From Clostridia bacterium (GTDB lineage Bacteria > Bacillota > Clostridia > Christensenellales > CAG-138): a stretch of 64,000 bases of DNA. Below are positions 23,304-32,992 of the stretch, one piece after another. Numbering within the stretch: the first letter of the stretch is position 1; every line of letters starts with the position of its first letter. The translations under genes and the position numbers were made by a program. The notes beneath the pieces are model-generated. The model made no database searches. It had not been told where the DNA came from and saw nothing but the letters and a program-made list of their open reading frames with translations. Where the stretch lies: contig JAFWOT010000002.1 of NCBI GenBank assembly GCA_017509785.1, positions 184,068 to 248,067 on the forward strand, given 5' to 3'.

Positions 23304-24884
23304 TTACAGCCTTTCCGTTATCACCGCTCCGTTTTTGAACAGGAATCCAGCACTCCCGTCATGGTAGATCGTCACCTTCTCCACAAAGGCGTTCCACAAT
23401 TCCGGGCTGAAATCGACCGGGAGTTCCTCGAGCGTCAACAGGTCATTTTCGAATTGCTCGATAAGCTTTGACTCATGCCGAAGCATGGCCTCCTTTTCCC
23501 GGAGCTTATCGAGCTTCATGTTGAGTGCGTCATAGCGCTGGTTGTATCCGTCGAGCCTGCTGTTGTAAACATTTTGATCCATCTTCACAGTGGTGTTCTC
23601 CCGTATGAGTTTATCTATAAGAGCCTCAACTTCTCCGCATTCTTCTTCGACGCGTTTCCGCGCCCTCTCTATATCGGCGGTGTAGGAAAGCTCCTCCCTG
23701 ATGGCTTCGCAGTCGCTTCGGAGAACCTCCCGCATATCTCTCAACTTTGATACCGCCCGTAAAAACATGGCGCTGATATCTTTTTCGGTGACCGTCGGAG
23801 TAGCGCAGGCAGTAGCCCGGTCGTACTTTGCGTTGCAGCGCCATACCACCTTGCGATATTTATCGGTCGAGTGCCATGTCTTGGGACCGTACCAGCCGCC
23901 GCAGTCCCCGCAGCATATCTTAGCGGCAAACGGGCTGAGGCTGTTATGGTGAGGTCCCTTTGCCTTTCGCTTTGCCATCTCAGCCTGCACAAGATCCCAC
24001 TCCGCCCGGTCGATAATGGCCGGGTGACTGTCTTCCACATAATATTGCGGCACCTCTCCGTCGTTTTTCTTCCGTTTTTTCGACAAAAAATCAACCGTAT
24101 AATTCTTCTGAAGGAGAGCGTCGCCTTTGTACCGCTCGTTCGTCAGTATGCTTTCGACGGTCCTGTCCCACCATCTTGAGCAGCCCCTCGGAGAAGGTAT
24201 TCCCATTTCTGTTAGCCGCTTCGATATGCCGTTGGAGGTCAGCCCTCCCATGAAAAGCCTGTAAATGAGCCGCACGGTCTCGGCTTCATCGGGGTCTATC
24301 TCCGGCTTGCCGTCTTCGCCTTTCCGGTACCCCAGGAAAGAAGAGAACGGCATGTTGACCTTTCCCGCGGCGAATCGTCCGCGCTGTCCCCATGTCACGT
24401 TCTCCGATATCGATCTGCTCTCCTCCTGGGCAAGCGAAGACATTATCGTGATAAGCACCTCGCCCTTGCCGTCGAACGTCCAGATCCCCTCCTTTTCAAA
24501 ATACACCTCCGTGCCGTGCTCTTTGAGTTTACGGATAGCGTAAAGGCTGTCTACCGTGTTTCGGGCAAAGCGACTGACGCTCTTTGTGACGATAAGATCG
24601 ATTTTACCGGCAAGCGCGTCGGCTATCATCCTGTTGAAGCCCTCTCTTTTTTTAGTGCTTGTTGCCGATATGCCCTCGTCCGTATAGACCTCTACGAGCT
24701 GCCAGTCCGGATTGCGGTTTATGTAATCCGTATAATAACTGACCTGGGCCTCATACGACGAAAGCTGCTCGTCGCTGTCGGTAGAAACCCTCGCATAGCC
24801 CGTGACCCTGCGCTTTGTTTTCCGCTCGAGGGAAGCGCCGGTATGCAGCGCCTTAGTGGCGGGAATCAGCTTAACGTTCGCCAT
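23304..24884 (-). CDS. Large serine recombinase (second of a pair)
   Basis: 526 aa. N-terminal resolvase domain with nucleophile Ser34 in GYARVSTDS and the KSVSRFARNT motif, recombinase domain (about 185-290, GYRKGEDGKPEIDPDEAETVR...ISKRLTEMGIPSP), a zinc beta-ribbon (CCGDCGG...WRCNAKY...CATP) and a coiled-coil arm towards the C-terminus. Known: such enzymes integrate and excise phages and integrative elements at short att sites. Its start overlaps the end of the upstream recombinase by 14 bp, so translation is coupled. It is the last gene before the repeat block and tRNA-Ala, a natural place for an element end. Confidence 0.93.
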   Translation of the reverse strand: MANVKLIPATKALHTGASLERKTKRRVTGYARVSTDSDEQLSSYEAQVSYYTDYINRNPDWQLVEVYTDEGISATSTKKREGFNRMIADALAGKIDLIVTKSVSRFARNTVDSLYAIRKLKEHGTEVYFEKEGIWTFDGKGEVLITIMSSLAQEESRSISENVTWGQRGRFAAGKVNMPFSSFLGYRKGEDGKPEIDPDEAETVRLIYRLFMGGLTSNGISKRLTEMGIPSPRGCSRWWDRTVESILTNERYKGDALLQKNYTVDFLSKKRKKNDGEVPQYYVEDSHPAIIDRAEWDLVQAEMAKRKAKGPHHNSLSPFAAKICCGDCGGWYGPKTWHSTDKYRKVVWRCNAKYDRATACATPTVTEKDISAMFLRAVSKLRDMREVLRSDCEAIREELSYTADIERARKRVEEECGEVEALIDKLIRENTTVKMDQNVYNSRLDGYNQRYDALNMKLDKLREKEAMLRHESKLIEQFENDLLTLEELPVDFSPELWNAFVEKVTIYHDGSAGFLFKNGAVITERL

Positions 24885-26145
24885 TCTTTCTGCCTCCCTT
24901 CAAAGCGGCCTCCCTTGCGGCCTGCCGCATTTCCTCCGTCCATGACTCAGCCCTGGAGCGGTCTTTCCATTTCAATTCCCGTTTGGTGCCGTCCCTGAAG
25001 CATACCTGGATAATGTTGCCGTCCTCAGCGATCATGTGCTCCACCGCGGAAAGGTCGATGCCCTCCGTAAGCGCCTTGAGCGTTTCTTCTGGAATCTGCT
25101 TTGAGGGGCAGACGGCTTTGCCCGCTGAGTTGAAAGTCGGACATATCCAAACGTGACCGGACTTCGCCGTCTTCCTTTTATATTTTCTTCCGCAGCTGGC
25201 GCATACGATCAGCCCCGAAAAGGGATATGAATTTCTTGACTTTGCTCTGTGCTTGTACAACTCCTGCCGGCGCGCTATCTCCTCCTGTACGGCTTCGAAG
25301 GTTCCCATATCGATTATTGCCTCGTGGGTATCATCTGCGAGGTACTGCGGAAGCACGCCGTCGTTGGCACGTTTGCGTTTTGTGATATGATCCTCACGGT
25401 AGGTCTTTTTCAGAAGGAGGCTGCCGGTATAGTTGAAATTACGGAGCATCTGCCATATGACCGCCGGATACCATTTCCCTCCCTTCCGGGTCGGGATCCC
25501 GTCGGAATTAAGACCGTTCGCTATAGCCTCCGTTCCGCAGCCGGAGAGGTATTCCTTAAAGACCCGCCTTACGATCGACGCCTCGTCGGGCAGGGCGATA
25601 AAAACTCCGTTCTCAAGCCTGTAGCCGTAGATCTTTCCGCTCCAGGGCTTGCCCTCTTCGAAATTCTTTTTGATGCGCCATTTTTGATTCTCGCTCGCAG
25701 AAAGGCTTTCTTCCTGCGCGAACGAGGCAAGGATAGTCAGCATCAGCTCTCCTTCGCACGACATGGTGTGTATTTGCTGTTCTTCAAAGAAAACGTCAAT
25801 GCCCAAACTCTTGAGCTCCCTTACCGTTGAAAGCAGGGTGACCGTATTACGGGCAAAGCGGGAAATACTCTTCGTGATCACCATGTCGATTTTCCCCGCG
25901 CGGCATTCTTCAAGAAGCCTTTGGAAACCTTCTCTTGTTTCTCTTGTCCCGGTAATGCCTTCATCGATAAATACACCGGCGTAATTCCAACCCGGATGGG
26001 ATTGTATCATGCTGCTGTAGTATCCGACCTGAGCTGCAGGCGAATGCTTCATTGCGTCCTTGGGGGATGACACTCTTGCGTAGGCGGCAACGTTTCTGAG
26101 TTTGGGGAGCTTTTTCAAAGGCTCGATCCTCTCGATTTTTGCCAT
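24871..26145 (-). CDS. Large serine recombinase (first of a pair)
   Basis: 424 aa from the ATG at 26145, preceded by a perfect AAAGGAGGT site. A longer frame to 26211 lacks one. Catalytic Ser26 lies in AYARVSS. The SISRFARNT motif, recombinase domain (YGYRLENGVFIALPDEASIVRRVFKEYLSG) and zinc ribbon (CASCGRKYKRK...WICPTFN...CPS) are all present. The C-terminal region is shorter than in its partner and lacks the long coiled coil. Pairs of overlapping recombinases acting together are known in integrative elements of Clostridia. The two proteins differ enough not to be a recent duplication. Confidence 0.93.
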   Translation of the reverse strand: MAKIERIEPLKKLPKLRNVAAYARVSSPKDAMKHSPAAQVGYYSSMIQSHPGWNYAGVFIDEGITGTRETREGFQRLLEECRAGKIDMVITKSISRFARNTVTLLSTVRELKSLGIDVFFEEQQIHTMSCEGELMLTILASFAQEESLSASENQKWRIKKNFEEGKPWSGKIYGYRLENGVFIALPDEASIVRRVFKEYLSGCGTEAIANGLNSDGIPTRKGGKWYPAVIWQMLRNFNYTGSLLLKKTYREDHITKRKRANDGVLPQYLADDTHEAIIDMGTFEAVQEEIARRQELYKHRAKSRNSYPFSGLIVCASCGRKYKRKTAKSGHVWICPTFNSAGKAVCPSKQIPEETLKALTEGIDLSAVEHMIAEDGNIIQVCFRDGTKRELKWKDRSRAESWTEEMRQAAREAALKGGRKNGER

Positions 26146-26207
26146 GTCTCCACCTCCTTTGTATCGATCTTTCGGTACCGTATACATCACTCTAATGCCG
26201 CAAAAAG

Positions 26208-26387
26208 TCAAGCATTATTTATAAAAACGCTTTTCTTATCAAACCCGTATCGCTTTCTCAGAATACTCAGAATCCGATTCTTTTCTCGATCCGTCGGTCC
26301 ACCCGTGAATGCTATCTTTTCAATCGCGGAGACAGCAAGCCGATAGCTCATGAGCCGCTCGGGGCTGTAAATGTCACCCTTCACCAT
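26208..26387 (-). CDS. Small recombinase-associated protein
   Basis: 59 aa, found by hand translation: begins MVKGDIYSPERLMSYRLAVS and ends KKSVFINNA. AAGGAAG lies 7 nt upstream. The start overlaps the last codons of the preceding HTH gene, and the recombinase operon follows 62 bp later, so it belongs to the same leftward transcript. The middle (AFTGGPTDREKNRILSILRKRYGF) is helical and basic. Short proteins of this kind precede paired recombinases in other elements, but I know of no assigned function. Confidence 0.7.
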   Translation of the reverse strand: MVKGDIYSPERLMSYRLAVSAIEKIAFTGGPTDREKNRILSILRKRYGFDKKSVFINNA

Positions 26388-26652
26388 CGTGCTTCTTCCT
26401 TTCGCGATACTGTCCGTTCCAATACCGCATACGGCAGCTGTCGGAACAGTACTTTTTCTGTTTTCTGCCTTCGTTCTGCGGCACGGGCGTTCCGCAATAA
26501 AGACACGGTATACATCCTGCCCCTTCTTCTTTGTGTCTTCTCAGATGGCTTTTGACCGTATTGACGGATACTCCTATCATTTCGGCGATAGCGGACGGTT
26601 TGACTCCGGCGAGGCTCAATTTAATATTCTGTGCCGATGTGTTTTTGTTCAT
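26374..26652 (-). CDS. HTH plus zinc-ribbon regulator of the recombinase operon
   Basis: 92 aa from the ATG at 26652, supported by GAAGGGGGTG upstream. A longer frame to 26709 has no ribosome site. The N-terminal half is a helix-turn-helix (LSLAGVKPSAIAEMIGVSVNTVKSHLRRHKEE). The C-terminal half is a Cys4 zinc ribbon (CLYCGTPV...KYCSDSCRMRYW) like that of phage and transposon small DNA-binding proteins. It heads the transcript 26652-23304. A plausible role is control of recombinase expression or excision directionality. Confidence 0.7.
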   Translation of the reverse strand: MNKNTSAQNIKLSLAGVKPSAIAEMIGVSVNTVKSHLRRHKEEGAGCIPCLYCGTPVPQNEGRKQKKYCSDSCRMRYWNGQYRERKKHDGEG

Positions 26653-26803
26653 AAAAACACCCCCTTCACTATACGGACAAAAAAGTGCGTTTTGTTCGGG
26701 GTAAACCATGAAAAAAGTTCTTGATTTTTTTGAAAAACCCGAGCGATAGATATAGCGCCGTTCCGATACTGTAAAGGGAAATAAAGATAAGGAGGTACAA
26801 AGA

Positions 26804-27145
26804 ATGGCAAAAAAGAAGCATCAGAGTACAGTCGTGGTGGTGCTCAACACCGATCTCGAGAATACCAAGCCGTTTGACGAGGACTCGCTTGACGAGATTC
26901 AACGGCAGACATTCTCTCAGCTCAACGAAGACGTCCGGGATAAGATTCGGGAAGGGTATGCCGTCGTTATCAACGACATTGAAAGCGGCGAAACGTTGAC
27001 CGCTTTCAATATGGAAGGATACCGTCCTCCGCAGAGAGCGATCGACAGTTTGGCAAGAGCGCTCCTTCCCCGTATCAAGGAATACTACAGGACGCATCCC
27101 GAAGCCCTCTCCGGCAACTCGGAGAAAGAAACCGAGGATAAATAA
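26804..27145 (+). CDS. Hypothetical protein divergent from the recombinase operon
   Basis: 113 aa following a strong AAGGAGGT site. Basic N-terminus (MAKKKHQSTVVVVLN), then an acidic segment (EDSLDEIQRQTFSQLNEDVRDKIREGY) and a compact beta-hairpin part (AVVINDIESGETLTAFNMEG), ending in a charged tail. No family recognised. Its position, 150 bp from and divergent to the HTH gene of a recombinase operon, suggests an accessory protein of the mobile element. Confidence 0.65.
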   Translation: MAKKKHQSTVVVVLNTDLENTKPFDEDSLDEIQRQTFSQLNEDVRDKIREGYAVVINDIESGETLTAFNMEGYRPPQRAIDSLARALLPRIKEYYRTHPEALSGNSEKETEDK

Positions 27146-27183
27146 TACTGTCAACCCTTTGCGGCAGTAAGCGAACGGTAAAC

Positions 27184-27221
27184 AAGAACCCCACCGAAGG
27201 TGATGCTACGATGGGGTTCTT
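27184..27221. terminator. Terminator hairpin, left copy of a direct repeat
   Basis: AAGAACCCCA (27184-27193) pairs with TGGGGTTCTT (27212-27221). Same orientation and nearly the same sequence as 32954-32990. It serves the 113-aa gene on the plus strand and the 744-aa gene on the minus strand. Confidence 0.8.
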
Positions 27222-27254
27222 CTAATATTGCTTTGAATACCATGCTATTGGAGA

Positions 27255-29489
27255 TTAATGGAGTTCTGCTTTGTCTCTGAAAAAATCATCAAAACTACCC
27301 ATGTGATCATACGGAAGGAAGTCAGTAGCTTCGTATTCGTTTATCTCATTCAAATCATCACCGAAATTATAGTCCGTGTACGCCAAGAGTCGCATCAACA
27401 GGTACCTATGCCTACCGTGTTCGTTTTTTAGCCAAGCATCATATTTTTGAGCCATAAGACCAAGTGGGATTTTAGGAATGTACTTATGATAATTGTTGCT
27501 GCAAACAAACCTGATTGAACCGGACATAAGATAACAACCTTCAATATCCCCTTTATCATACTTGCGGTTATACAGTCTGTTGTAATAGTCGCACGTAATC
27601 AGGGCCTCGCCTATCAATGCTGCTGTTTTACTATTAGTTAACTTATCAGAAAACTCAGCGCATTTATCCTCGAATATTTTATGCACGCTCAAATTTGATA
27701 AGGCATAGAAAATTGTTTGCAGACCGTAAACATAAAACAGTATGTCGTTTTCGTCACCGTCCTTCAGCTTATGCAAACCCTGTTCAAGAAGATTAATAGT
27801 TCTTTGAAGATCAATTTCCATACTGTCGCTCAAATGCCAGGTTTCTTTCTGAACTTTGCCGCATTTGATCAGGAAACGGTGAGCTGCCGAAATTGAGTCT
27901 TCCTCTTCATATACAGCGCCAATCAAAAAGTGATAGTATGGATCGGAACAGGCATATTTGTCTATGTCAACTTTTGTTGACCTAATAAAAGTATCTCTTG
28001 CAATCTTCTCAAAAATATTCGCATGGCGTCTAAGGTGTTGCCAAAGCTGACCCTGCGCGATATAAAGTGTACGTGAATAAGCAGCTTCAAAGAGTCTTTT
28101 TCTCAGTGTATTGCTTATTTCTTCGCCCTCGATAAGGTAATAGGTCAGTATGCATAGAGCTCGCTGCTGACGATGTCTTGATCCCACGGAGAAATCGTTC
28201 GCAATCGTAATAAGTGCATCAAGGACTTTAAGGCGTACCGATTCATCAACCCGATTCAAATATGCGATTGAGTATACCATAGTACCGGGATAGTGTCGAT
28301 CAACATGCCGCTTTCTGTCAGCTTCAAGATCTTCTTTAAGCAAATGGCTCAAGCACAACCCCACCCGGTCGCGATCGTTATTATTAGCAGCCGCATGGTT
28401 GTCTCCGATCGCTACACTCAAAGCAGCGGTTATGAGACGCAACTGCTTGACGTGATACTTCAACTGGTGTTCCAAATCTGTTCTGATAAGAAAGCCGCTG
28501 TCAAGCGCATCATCGATCATCTGTTTTATGAGAGCGTTTTCATCAGAAGGATCGTGAAAAGAGTGCGTGTCGTCATTCCGGCGCGCCTCTTCAGCATACT
28601 TCCTCATAGCCATAATAAAGTCGATGACTGTGTATTCACGTTTTGACGTAACCTCACGGATAGGATCAAAGAAACGCTGCATCACTCTTTTTATCGGGCT
28701 CGGAGAGCCGACATCGATCCTGAAAGAATTGTTTTCGGGTCGATACTCAATTTCGGTAATTGCTCTAAGCAGGTCGACAAGTTCGTCATACTTATCTCTG
28801 CTCAGCATACTGATAATCAAAGGAAACTTTGCCGCTTGGTTCCAAATCTCATTTAAAACATCCGTTGTTTTGAGATTCATCGCTGCTTGGGCAGATAATT
28901 CATGTCCCTCCAGAACAGTTATTCTGCAACCTTCGTTTTTTGACTTTTCAATGTCAATGTGGCCGTCGGTCATTGAGAAAATGCTCTCCTTCATGTCTTC
29001 CAGAGAGTTGATAGTTTTATTATATGGTTCCTTAGACAACCCTATCTCAAAGCTCTTATCATTGCGCTTATTATTACCATTTCTTCCGCTTTTGATTACT
29101 TCGATGATAGCTTCTTTTAGCAAATTGGTGAAAATCTTATCAATTGGATATCTTTTTCCGTATAGTGATGCAGACACAAAGCCTCTGCTTTTCCAATCGT
29201 AAACCAATAAATCGGCCATGAATCTTTCACGGTCTTTCTGTTGCGATACTCGTTTTGAAAAATAGTCAGGAAACGATCCAGGGGCTCTTCCATTAAGCTC
29301 CGATCCCTTTTTATCATCCGGATCAATGATGATATACTCATTTTTTCCAGAATGCTCAATCCTCCAGTTCATCGGGAAACTATATATGCAATCATGGCAT
29401 TCCGCCTTCTTTTTTAATTTTTTGCTTACCTGTTCTTCAATCAAGTCAGATAACGCTTCTCTCGAAAGAGTAAAGGACATTTCGTTCAT
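27255..29489 (-). CDS. 744-aa soluble protein of unknown function
   Basis: 744 aa, no signal peptide or membrane helix. N-terminal helix with a Lys-rich run, then a Cys pair (ECHDC), then a domain to about residue 190. The rest is mostly helical, with repeated LL/AL patterns and a TPR- or HEAT-like look from about 390 to 700 (SVRLKVLDALITIANDFSVGS, RQQRALCILTYYLIEGEE, ALSNLSVHKIFEDKCAEF). I recognise no catalytic motif. GAGG lies 8 nt before the start and a consensus promoter lies upstream. AT-rich compared with the chromosome. It shares a 300-bp promoter region with the VWA gene, and both end at copies of one terminator, so the two look like one inserted cargo. Confidence 0.7.
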   Translation of the reverse strand: MNEMSFTLSREALSDLIEEQVSKKLKKKAECHDCIYSFPMNWRIEHSGKNEYIIIDPDDKKGSELNGRAPGSFPDYFSKRVSQQKDRERFMADLLVYDWKSRGFVSASLYGKRYPIDKIFTNLLKEAIIEVIKSGRNGNNKRNDKSFEIGLSKEPYNKTINSLEDMKESIFSMTDGHIDIEKSKNEGCRITVLEGHELSAQAAMNLKTTDVLNEIWNQAAKFPLIISMLSRDKYDELVDLLRAITEIEYRPENNSFRIDVGSPSPIKRVMQRFFDPIREVTSKREYTVIDFIMAMRKYAEEARRNDDTHSFHDPSDENALIKQMIDDALDSGFLIRTDLEHQLKYHVKQLRLITAALSVAIGDNHAAANNNDRDRVGLCLSHLLKEDLEADRKRHVDRHYPGTMVYSIAYLNRVDESVRLKVLDALITIANDFSVGSRHRQQRALCILTYYLIEGEEISNTLRKRLFEAAYSRTLYIAQGQLWQHLRRHANIFEKIARDTFIRSTKVDIDKYACSDPYYHFLIGAVYEEEDSISAAHRFLIKCGKVQKETWHLSDSMEIDLQRTINLLEQGLHKLKDGDENDILFYVYGLQTIFYALSNLSVHKIFEDKCAEFSDKLTNSKTAALIGEALITCDYYNRLYNRKYDKGDIEGCYLMSGSIRFVCSNNYHKYIPKIPLGLMAQKYDAWLKNEHGRHRYLLMRLLAYTDYNFGDDLNEINEYEATDFLPYDHMGSFDDFFRDKAELH

Positions 29490-29518
29490 ATTGATACCTC
29501 GACATTTTTGATACGTGT

Positions 29519-29547
29519 ATTATACCACAGATACAAATGCCTTGCAA
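29519..29547 (-). promoter_or_regulatory. Promoter of the 744-aa gene
   Basis: Minus strand: -35 TTGCAA (29547-29542), 17-nt spacer, -10 TATAAT (29524-29519). Confidence 0.75.
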
Positions 29548-29701
29548 CACTCTTGTTGCAGTATTGATAAATATATCGATTAACCGAGTATTGCCCCGAT
29601 ATTTGACGAGAGAGTGTCGATGTGTGGCTCGATTTGTCAAGGATTTTTATATTATCGACATTATATCATTTTGACGCATCTGTTTTCGTCTGTTTTTAGC
29701 A

Positions 29702-29729
29702 TTGATTAAGTATTTTTGAGTGATATAAT
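29702..29729 (+). promoter_or_regulatory. Promoter of the VWA gene
   Basis: TTGATT (29702-29707), 16-nt spacer, TATAAT (29724-29729). The 155 bp between this and the opposite promoter is AT-rich with no further feature that I can name. Confidence 0.7.
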
Positions 29730-29788
29730 GAAGCCAGATCAAGGGGATTTCCGCGATCTGAAAAATAATCCGTAAAGGAGATACGAAA

Positions 29789-32700
29789 ATGAAAAAGATT
29801 TGTTCCGTTATTCTCTCTATCGTAATTCTCTCTGCCCTTTTTATCCCTTCCATTTCGTCTCTCGCTAAAGAAGCGTCTGAAACGAAAAAGGATAATGGAT
29901 CCACTACAACGCGTTACTCTGTTCTTGTAATCGATGTTTCGAGCGAAGTCACGTTTAGTGTAAGTGGAGAGACGATTTTTACCGCAGATCCGGCTACCCC
30001 TTATACGAAGGAAGCAGCTAAGCACTTTATTCGTGACCTTATCAACGCAAGCGGTACTAATTATTGTGCGATTATAGCTTATTCAGCAGAGCCGGAAATT
30101 GTTTCTGGCTTTTCTAATGACTTTGACTTCCTCGAGTCGAAAATCAGTATGCTGGCTACAGTTGACGGCAAGCCTGATATCGCCGAAGCACTTGAGGAGG
30201 CCAATTACTTACTTGATACTATAGAAGATGCTGATGCTATAAAAAACTGCGTTCTTATAACTACTGGCAATACGGCAGGCGGTGATTATCTAGAAAATGG
30301 CCACTATGACAGTTCAGTCATAGGTAGTAACTGGGTATACAGCCCAACCGGCATCAATATCTATATGTATGCCAATGCTGCGTATGAAGCCTCCCTTCCT
30401 ATAAAAGACAAAGCTAACCTCTATGTTATTGGTCTCTTCCAGACTGTTGCAAACATGCCATCTTCCGGATCGGAAATTGTTGCTCTTTTCCGTCTTATTG
30501 CAGCAGATTTAGCCTCATCTTCGGAATACTACTATGATGTCACCAATCTCGACGACTTGGTTTTTTATTTCGGTGAGATAGCAGACAACATAACTTCTGA
30601 CTCCTTGAATCATTTGTTTATTAATCAACATTTTACTTATCAGAACAGTGAGGTGTTTGATAAAGATGTCAGCTGCGGCCTCGGCTATAGGTTTGCCAAT
30701 GTAATGGTAGATGTATCGAAGGATAAAAGTGCTAACGGCTATTCGTTCTGTAAAACTCTGAGTAAAGTCCTGGGCTTGGAGTTTGATGACATTATAGAAT
30801 CCGATGTTGACACGTATGAGTTGGTATTAGCAAAAATTTTGTGCGGTGAAACAGCTCAAAAAAAGCAGCAAAACGACATATTGATTCAGTATACTTCTGC
30901 TTTGTTCGATGGGTTGGAGTTATCCTTGGATATTAAAGATCGTATGGAAAGCACCGTTGTGCCCAGTCAAACCGAGGAGATTCGAAATCTGTTATCTTCT
31001 TTGGCAACATATGATGCAGGCTCCGCTGAGTATTGTGATGCTTTGGACGGTATACTCAGATCTGCCGACGCGCTTGGCGCCCCGCAGTTCATCGATTCAT
31101 TAAAGGACGAGCTTTTGGTTGGCATTGCATTCGAAGCTGCAGATGCTATGCTTGACACTGTATCCGATATTATTCAGTACCGTGCGTGTTACGAAGCATT
31201 CTGTAATGCGACAGACGAGTTTATCTCCGTCCTTCAGTACTCTTTTGTCTGGTTTTATGAAAACACTCTCAACGACAGTGGAATGCCAGACATTGGTTAT
31301 CTCTCAGATATTATGTCTGAAGTCTATAGTTGGGATACCTCCGCCATAATAAACAGTTTTAATGTAGTATGTTTTAGGGAAGCTATAATAACCATTATTT
31401 CAAACGTTAAAGAGTGCAAGAACGATCCCGGCAATGTCATGGTAATGTTTAACCATATCATGTCCATTATCGAAGAGCATGCCGGGGCGTTTACCACCGA
31501 TGTAATAGACACGTGTGGTATGTTTATTATCGACAAGATAATTGACTGTATCCCTGTTATTGGAAAAATAAAACTTGTGTATGATGTGGGAAGGTTGCTT
31601 CTTGATGCGGGCTTATTTATCGATGAGACAATAACCAGCAATGATGAACGTGCATTGTGTATAGATCTCATACGGAAAAGTCATATGATAGCTGCAATGT
31701 TTAGCGATATATGTCATAACGAAATAGGGAAAATACAAGAGGATGATATTAGTGACGAAAATTTCAAAGAAGTAATGCTGTTTGATGCTGCTGTTAATGC
31801 TTACGAATCTACTCTTTCTTTTGCGGCATCATATGCCATCAAGTATGAGGAGTACCTTTTTGAGAAAGAGAATGCAGGAAAGGCAAACCAGAACAAATTG
31901 TCGAAATATGCGGCAAACATCTTGGCTCTTAGGACAATCATGGATGATTGTAATTCGCCCTGGTGTCATACGAAAGGGCTTCTCTATGATACTGACACAG
32001 GTTCCATGGTTTACAATGATGGAAATCTGGTGATCGTTATAATAGCTTGTCCCGTAGAGGTAGTAGTCTCGGATTCGACCGGCAACTTTATAGCCGATAT
32101 TTCTAGTACGGAGCTGCATGTGCTTAATGGATATGAAAATTACTTCTATTCCATCACAGATGCGACAGGAGATTGTTCAAAAGTCGCTATTATTCCATCC
32201 GCGTTTAAGGTGACACTATCCGGGGAAAACAATGGTACAATGGACGTTTATCTTGCAAAACTCAATGGTTATGAGACGGAAGGTGCTATCGCATTTAGGA
32301 GCATACCTGTAGATAGGTATACTTTTGGAGAGTTGATTCACAGTCAGTCTAACGAAGGATTGTTTGATCTTGATATAAACGGAACAATACTCATCGGCTC
32401 AGACGCTGATGAACATACTCATACCTATGGGGACCCTGCTTTCATCTGGGAAAAAGATTTCTCCCGTTGCTCAATGACAATCTGTTGCACAACATGTGGC
32501 TTTTCGGACACTATTCCTTGCGAAATCTCTGTCTCTACAGTATTTGATCAGGCTTGCGGTATTTTGACCATTACTTATACAGCATCGGTCAATTATGAGG
32601 ACCAGGTATATACCGATCAAAAAAGCAGTAAAGAAGAAATGACACCCGATAATCCTGATCCGTCGGCGAAACCGGCTCTTACTCCAGAAGCAACTTATAC

Positions 32701-32932
32701 GCCAAAGGACGTAGCCGCCTACAGTAGTACGCAGCCTCCAGTTACAGCATCTCCTGTAGATCAAGCAAGCGTATTGGCAGAACCCCCTGCGGAAGAAGCA
32801 GAATTAGATAATAATGATACTTCAATTTTACCTAATACTTATGTTCTAATAGGTGGTTGTGTGTTTTTCGTCTTGATAATCGTGATAATTATTCTTGCAA
32901 TACGGCTTAAAAAAGGCGTGAAAGAGAAATAA
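29789..32932 (+). CDS. Large membrane-anchored VWA-domain protein
   Basis: 1047 aa. Signal peptide (about residues 1-27), a von Willebrand A-like domain at about 45-240 (YSVLVIDVSS..., IAYSAEPEI, NCVLITTGNT), a long helical region (about 280-720), a small beta-rich region, a Pro/Thr-rich stalk (about 960-1010), one membrane helix (about 1014-1036) and a KKGVKEK tail. The MIDAS is degenerate: DVSSE in place of DxSxS, and TTG where an Asp is usual, so metal-dependent ligand binding is doubtful. The topology places the bulk outside the cell. AAAGGAG precedes the ATG. The AT-rich base composition matches the divergent 744-aa gene. Function unknown. Confidence 0.78.
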   Translation: MKKICSVILSIVILSALFIPSISSLAKEASETKKDNGSTTTRYSVLVIDVSSEVTFSVSGETIFTADPATPYTKEAAKHFIRDLINASGTNYCAIIAYSAEPEIVSGFSNDFDFLESKISMLATVDGKPDIAEALEEANYLLDTIEDADAIKNCVLITTGNTAGGDYLENGHYDSSVIGSNWVYSPTGINIYMYANAAYEASLPIKDKANLYVIGLFQTVANMPSSGSEIVALFRLIAADLASSSEYYYDVTNLDDLVFYFGEIADNITSDSLNHLFINQHFTYQNSEVFDKDVSCGLGYRFANVMVDVSKDKSANGYSFCKTLSKVLGLEFDDIIESDVDTYELVLAKILCGETAQKKQQNDILIQYTSALFDGLELSLDIKDRMESTVVPSQTEEIRNLLSSLATYDAGSAEYCDALDGILRSADALGAPQFIDSLKDELLVGIAFEAADAMLDTVSDIIQYRACYEAFCNATDEFISVLQYSFVWFYENTLNDSGMPDIGYLSDIMSEVYSWDTSAIINSFNVVCFREAIITIISNVKECKNDPGNVMVMFNHIMSIIEEHAGAFTTDVIDTCGMFIIDKIIDCIPVIGKIKLVYDVGRLLLDAGLFIDETITSNDERALCIDLIRKSHMIAAMFSDICHNEIGKIQEDDISDENFKEVMLFDAAVNAYESTLSFAASYAIKYEEYLFEKENAGKANQNKLSKYAANILALRTIMDDCNSPWCHTKGLLYDTDTGSMVYNDGNLVIVIIACPVEVVVSDSTGNFIADISSTELHVLNGYENYFYSITDATGDCSKVAIIPSAFKVTLSGENNGTMDVYLAKLNGYETEGAIAFRSIPVDRYTFGELIHSQSNEGLFDLDINGTILIGSDADEHTHTYGDPAFIWEKDFSRCSMTICCTTCGFSDTIPCEISVSTVFDQACGILTITYTASVNYEDQVYTDQKSSKEEMTPDNPDPSAKPALTPEATYTPKDVAAYSSTQPPVTASPVDQASVLAEPPAEEAELDNNDTSILPNTYVLIGGCVFFVLIIVIIILAIRLKKGVKEK

Positions 32933-32953
32933 CCTTTAGTCAGAATACCAAGT

Positions 32954-32990
32954 AAGAACCCCACCGAAGGTTATCCTCCGATGGGGTTTT
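32954..32990. terminator. Terminator hairpin, right copy of the direct repeat
   Basis: AAGAACCCCA (32954-32963) against TGGGGTTTT (32982-32990). Shares AAGAACCCCACCGAAGGT and the closing arm with 27184-27221. It ends the VWA transcript and the leftward phage lysis genes. Confidence 0.8.
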
Positions 32991-32992
32991 CG

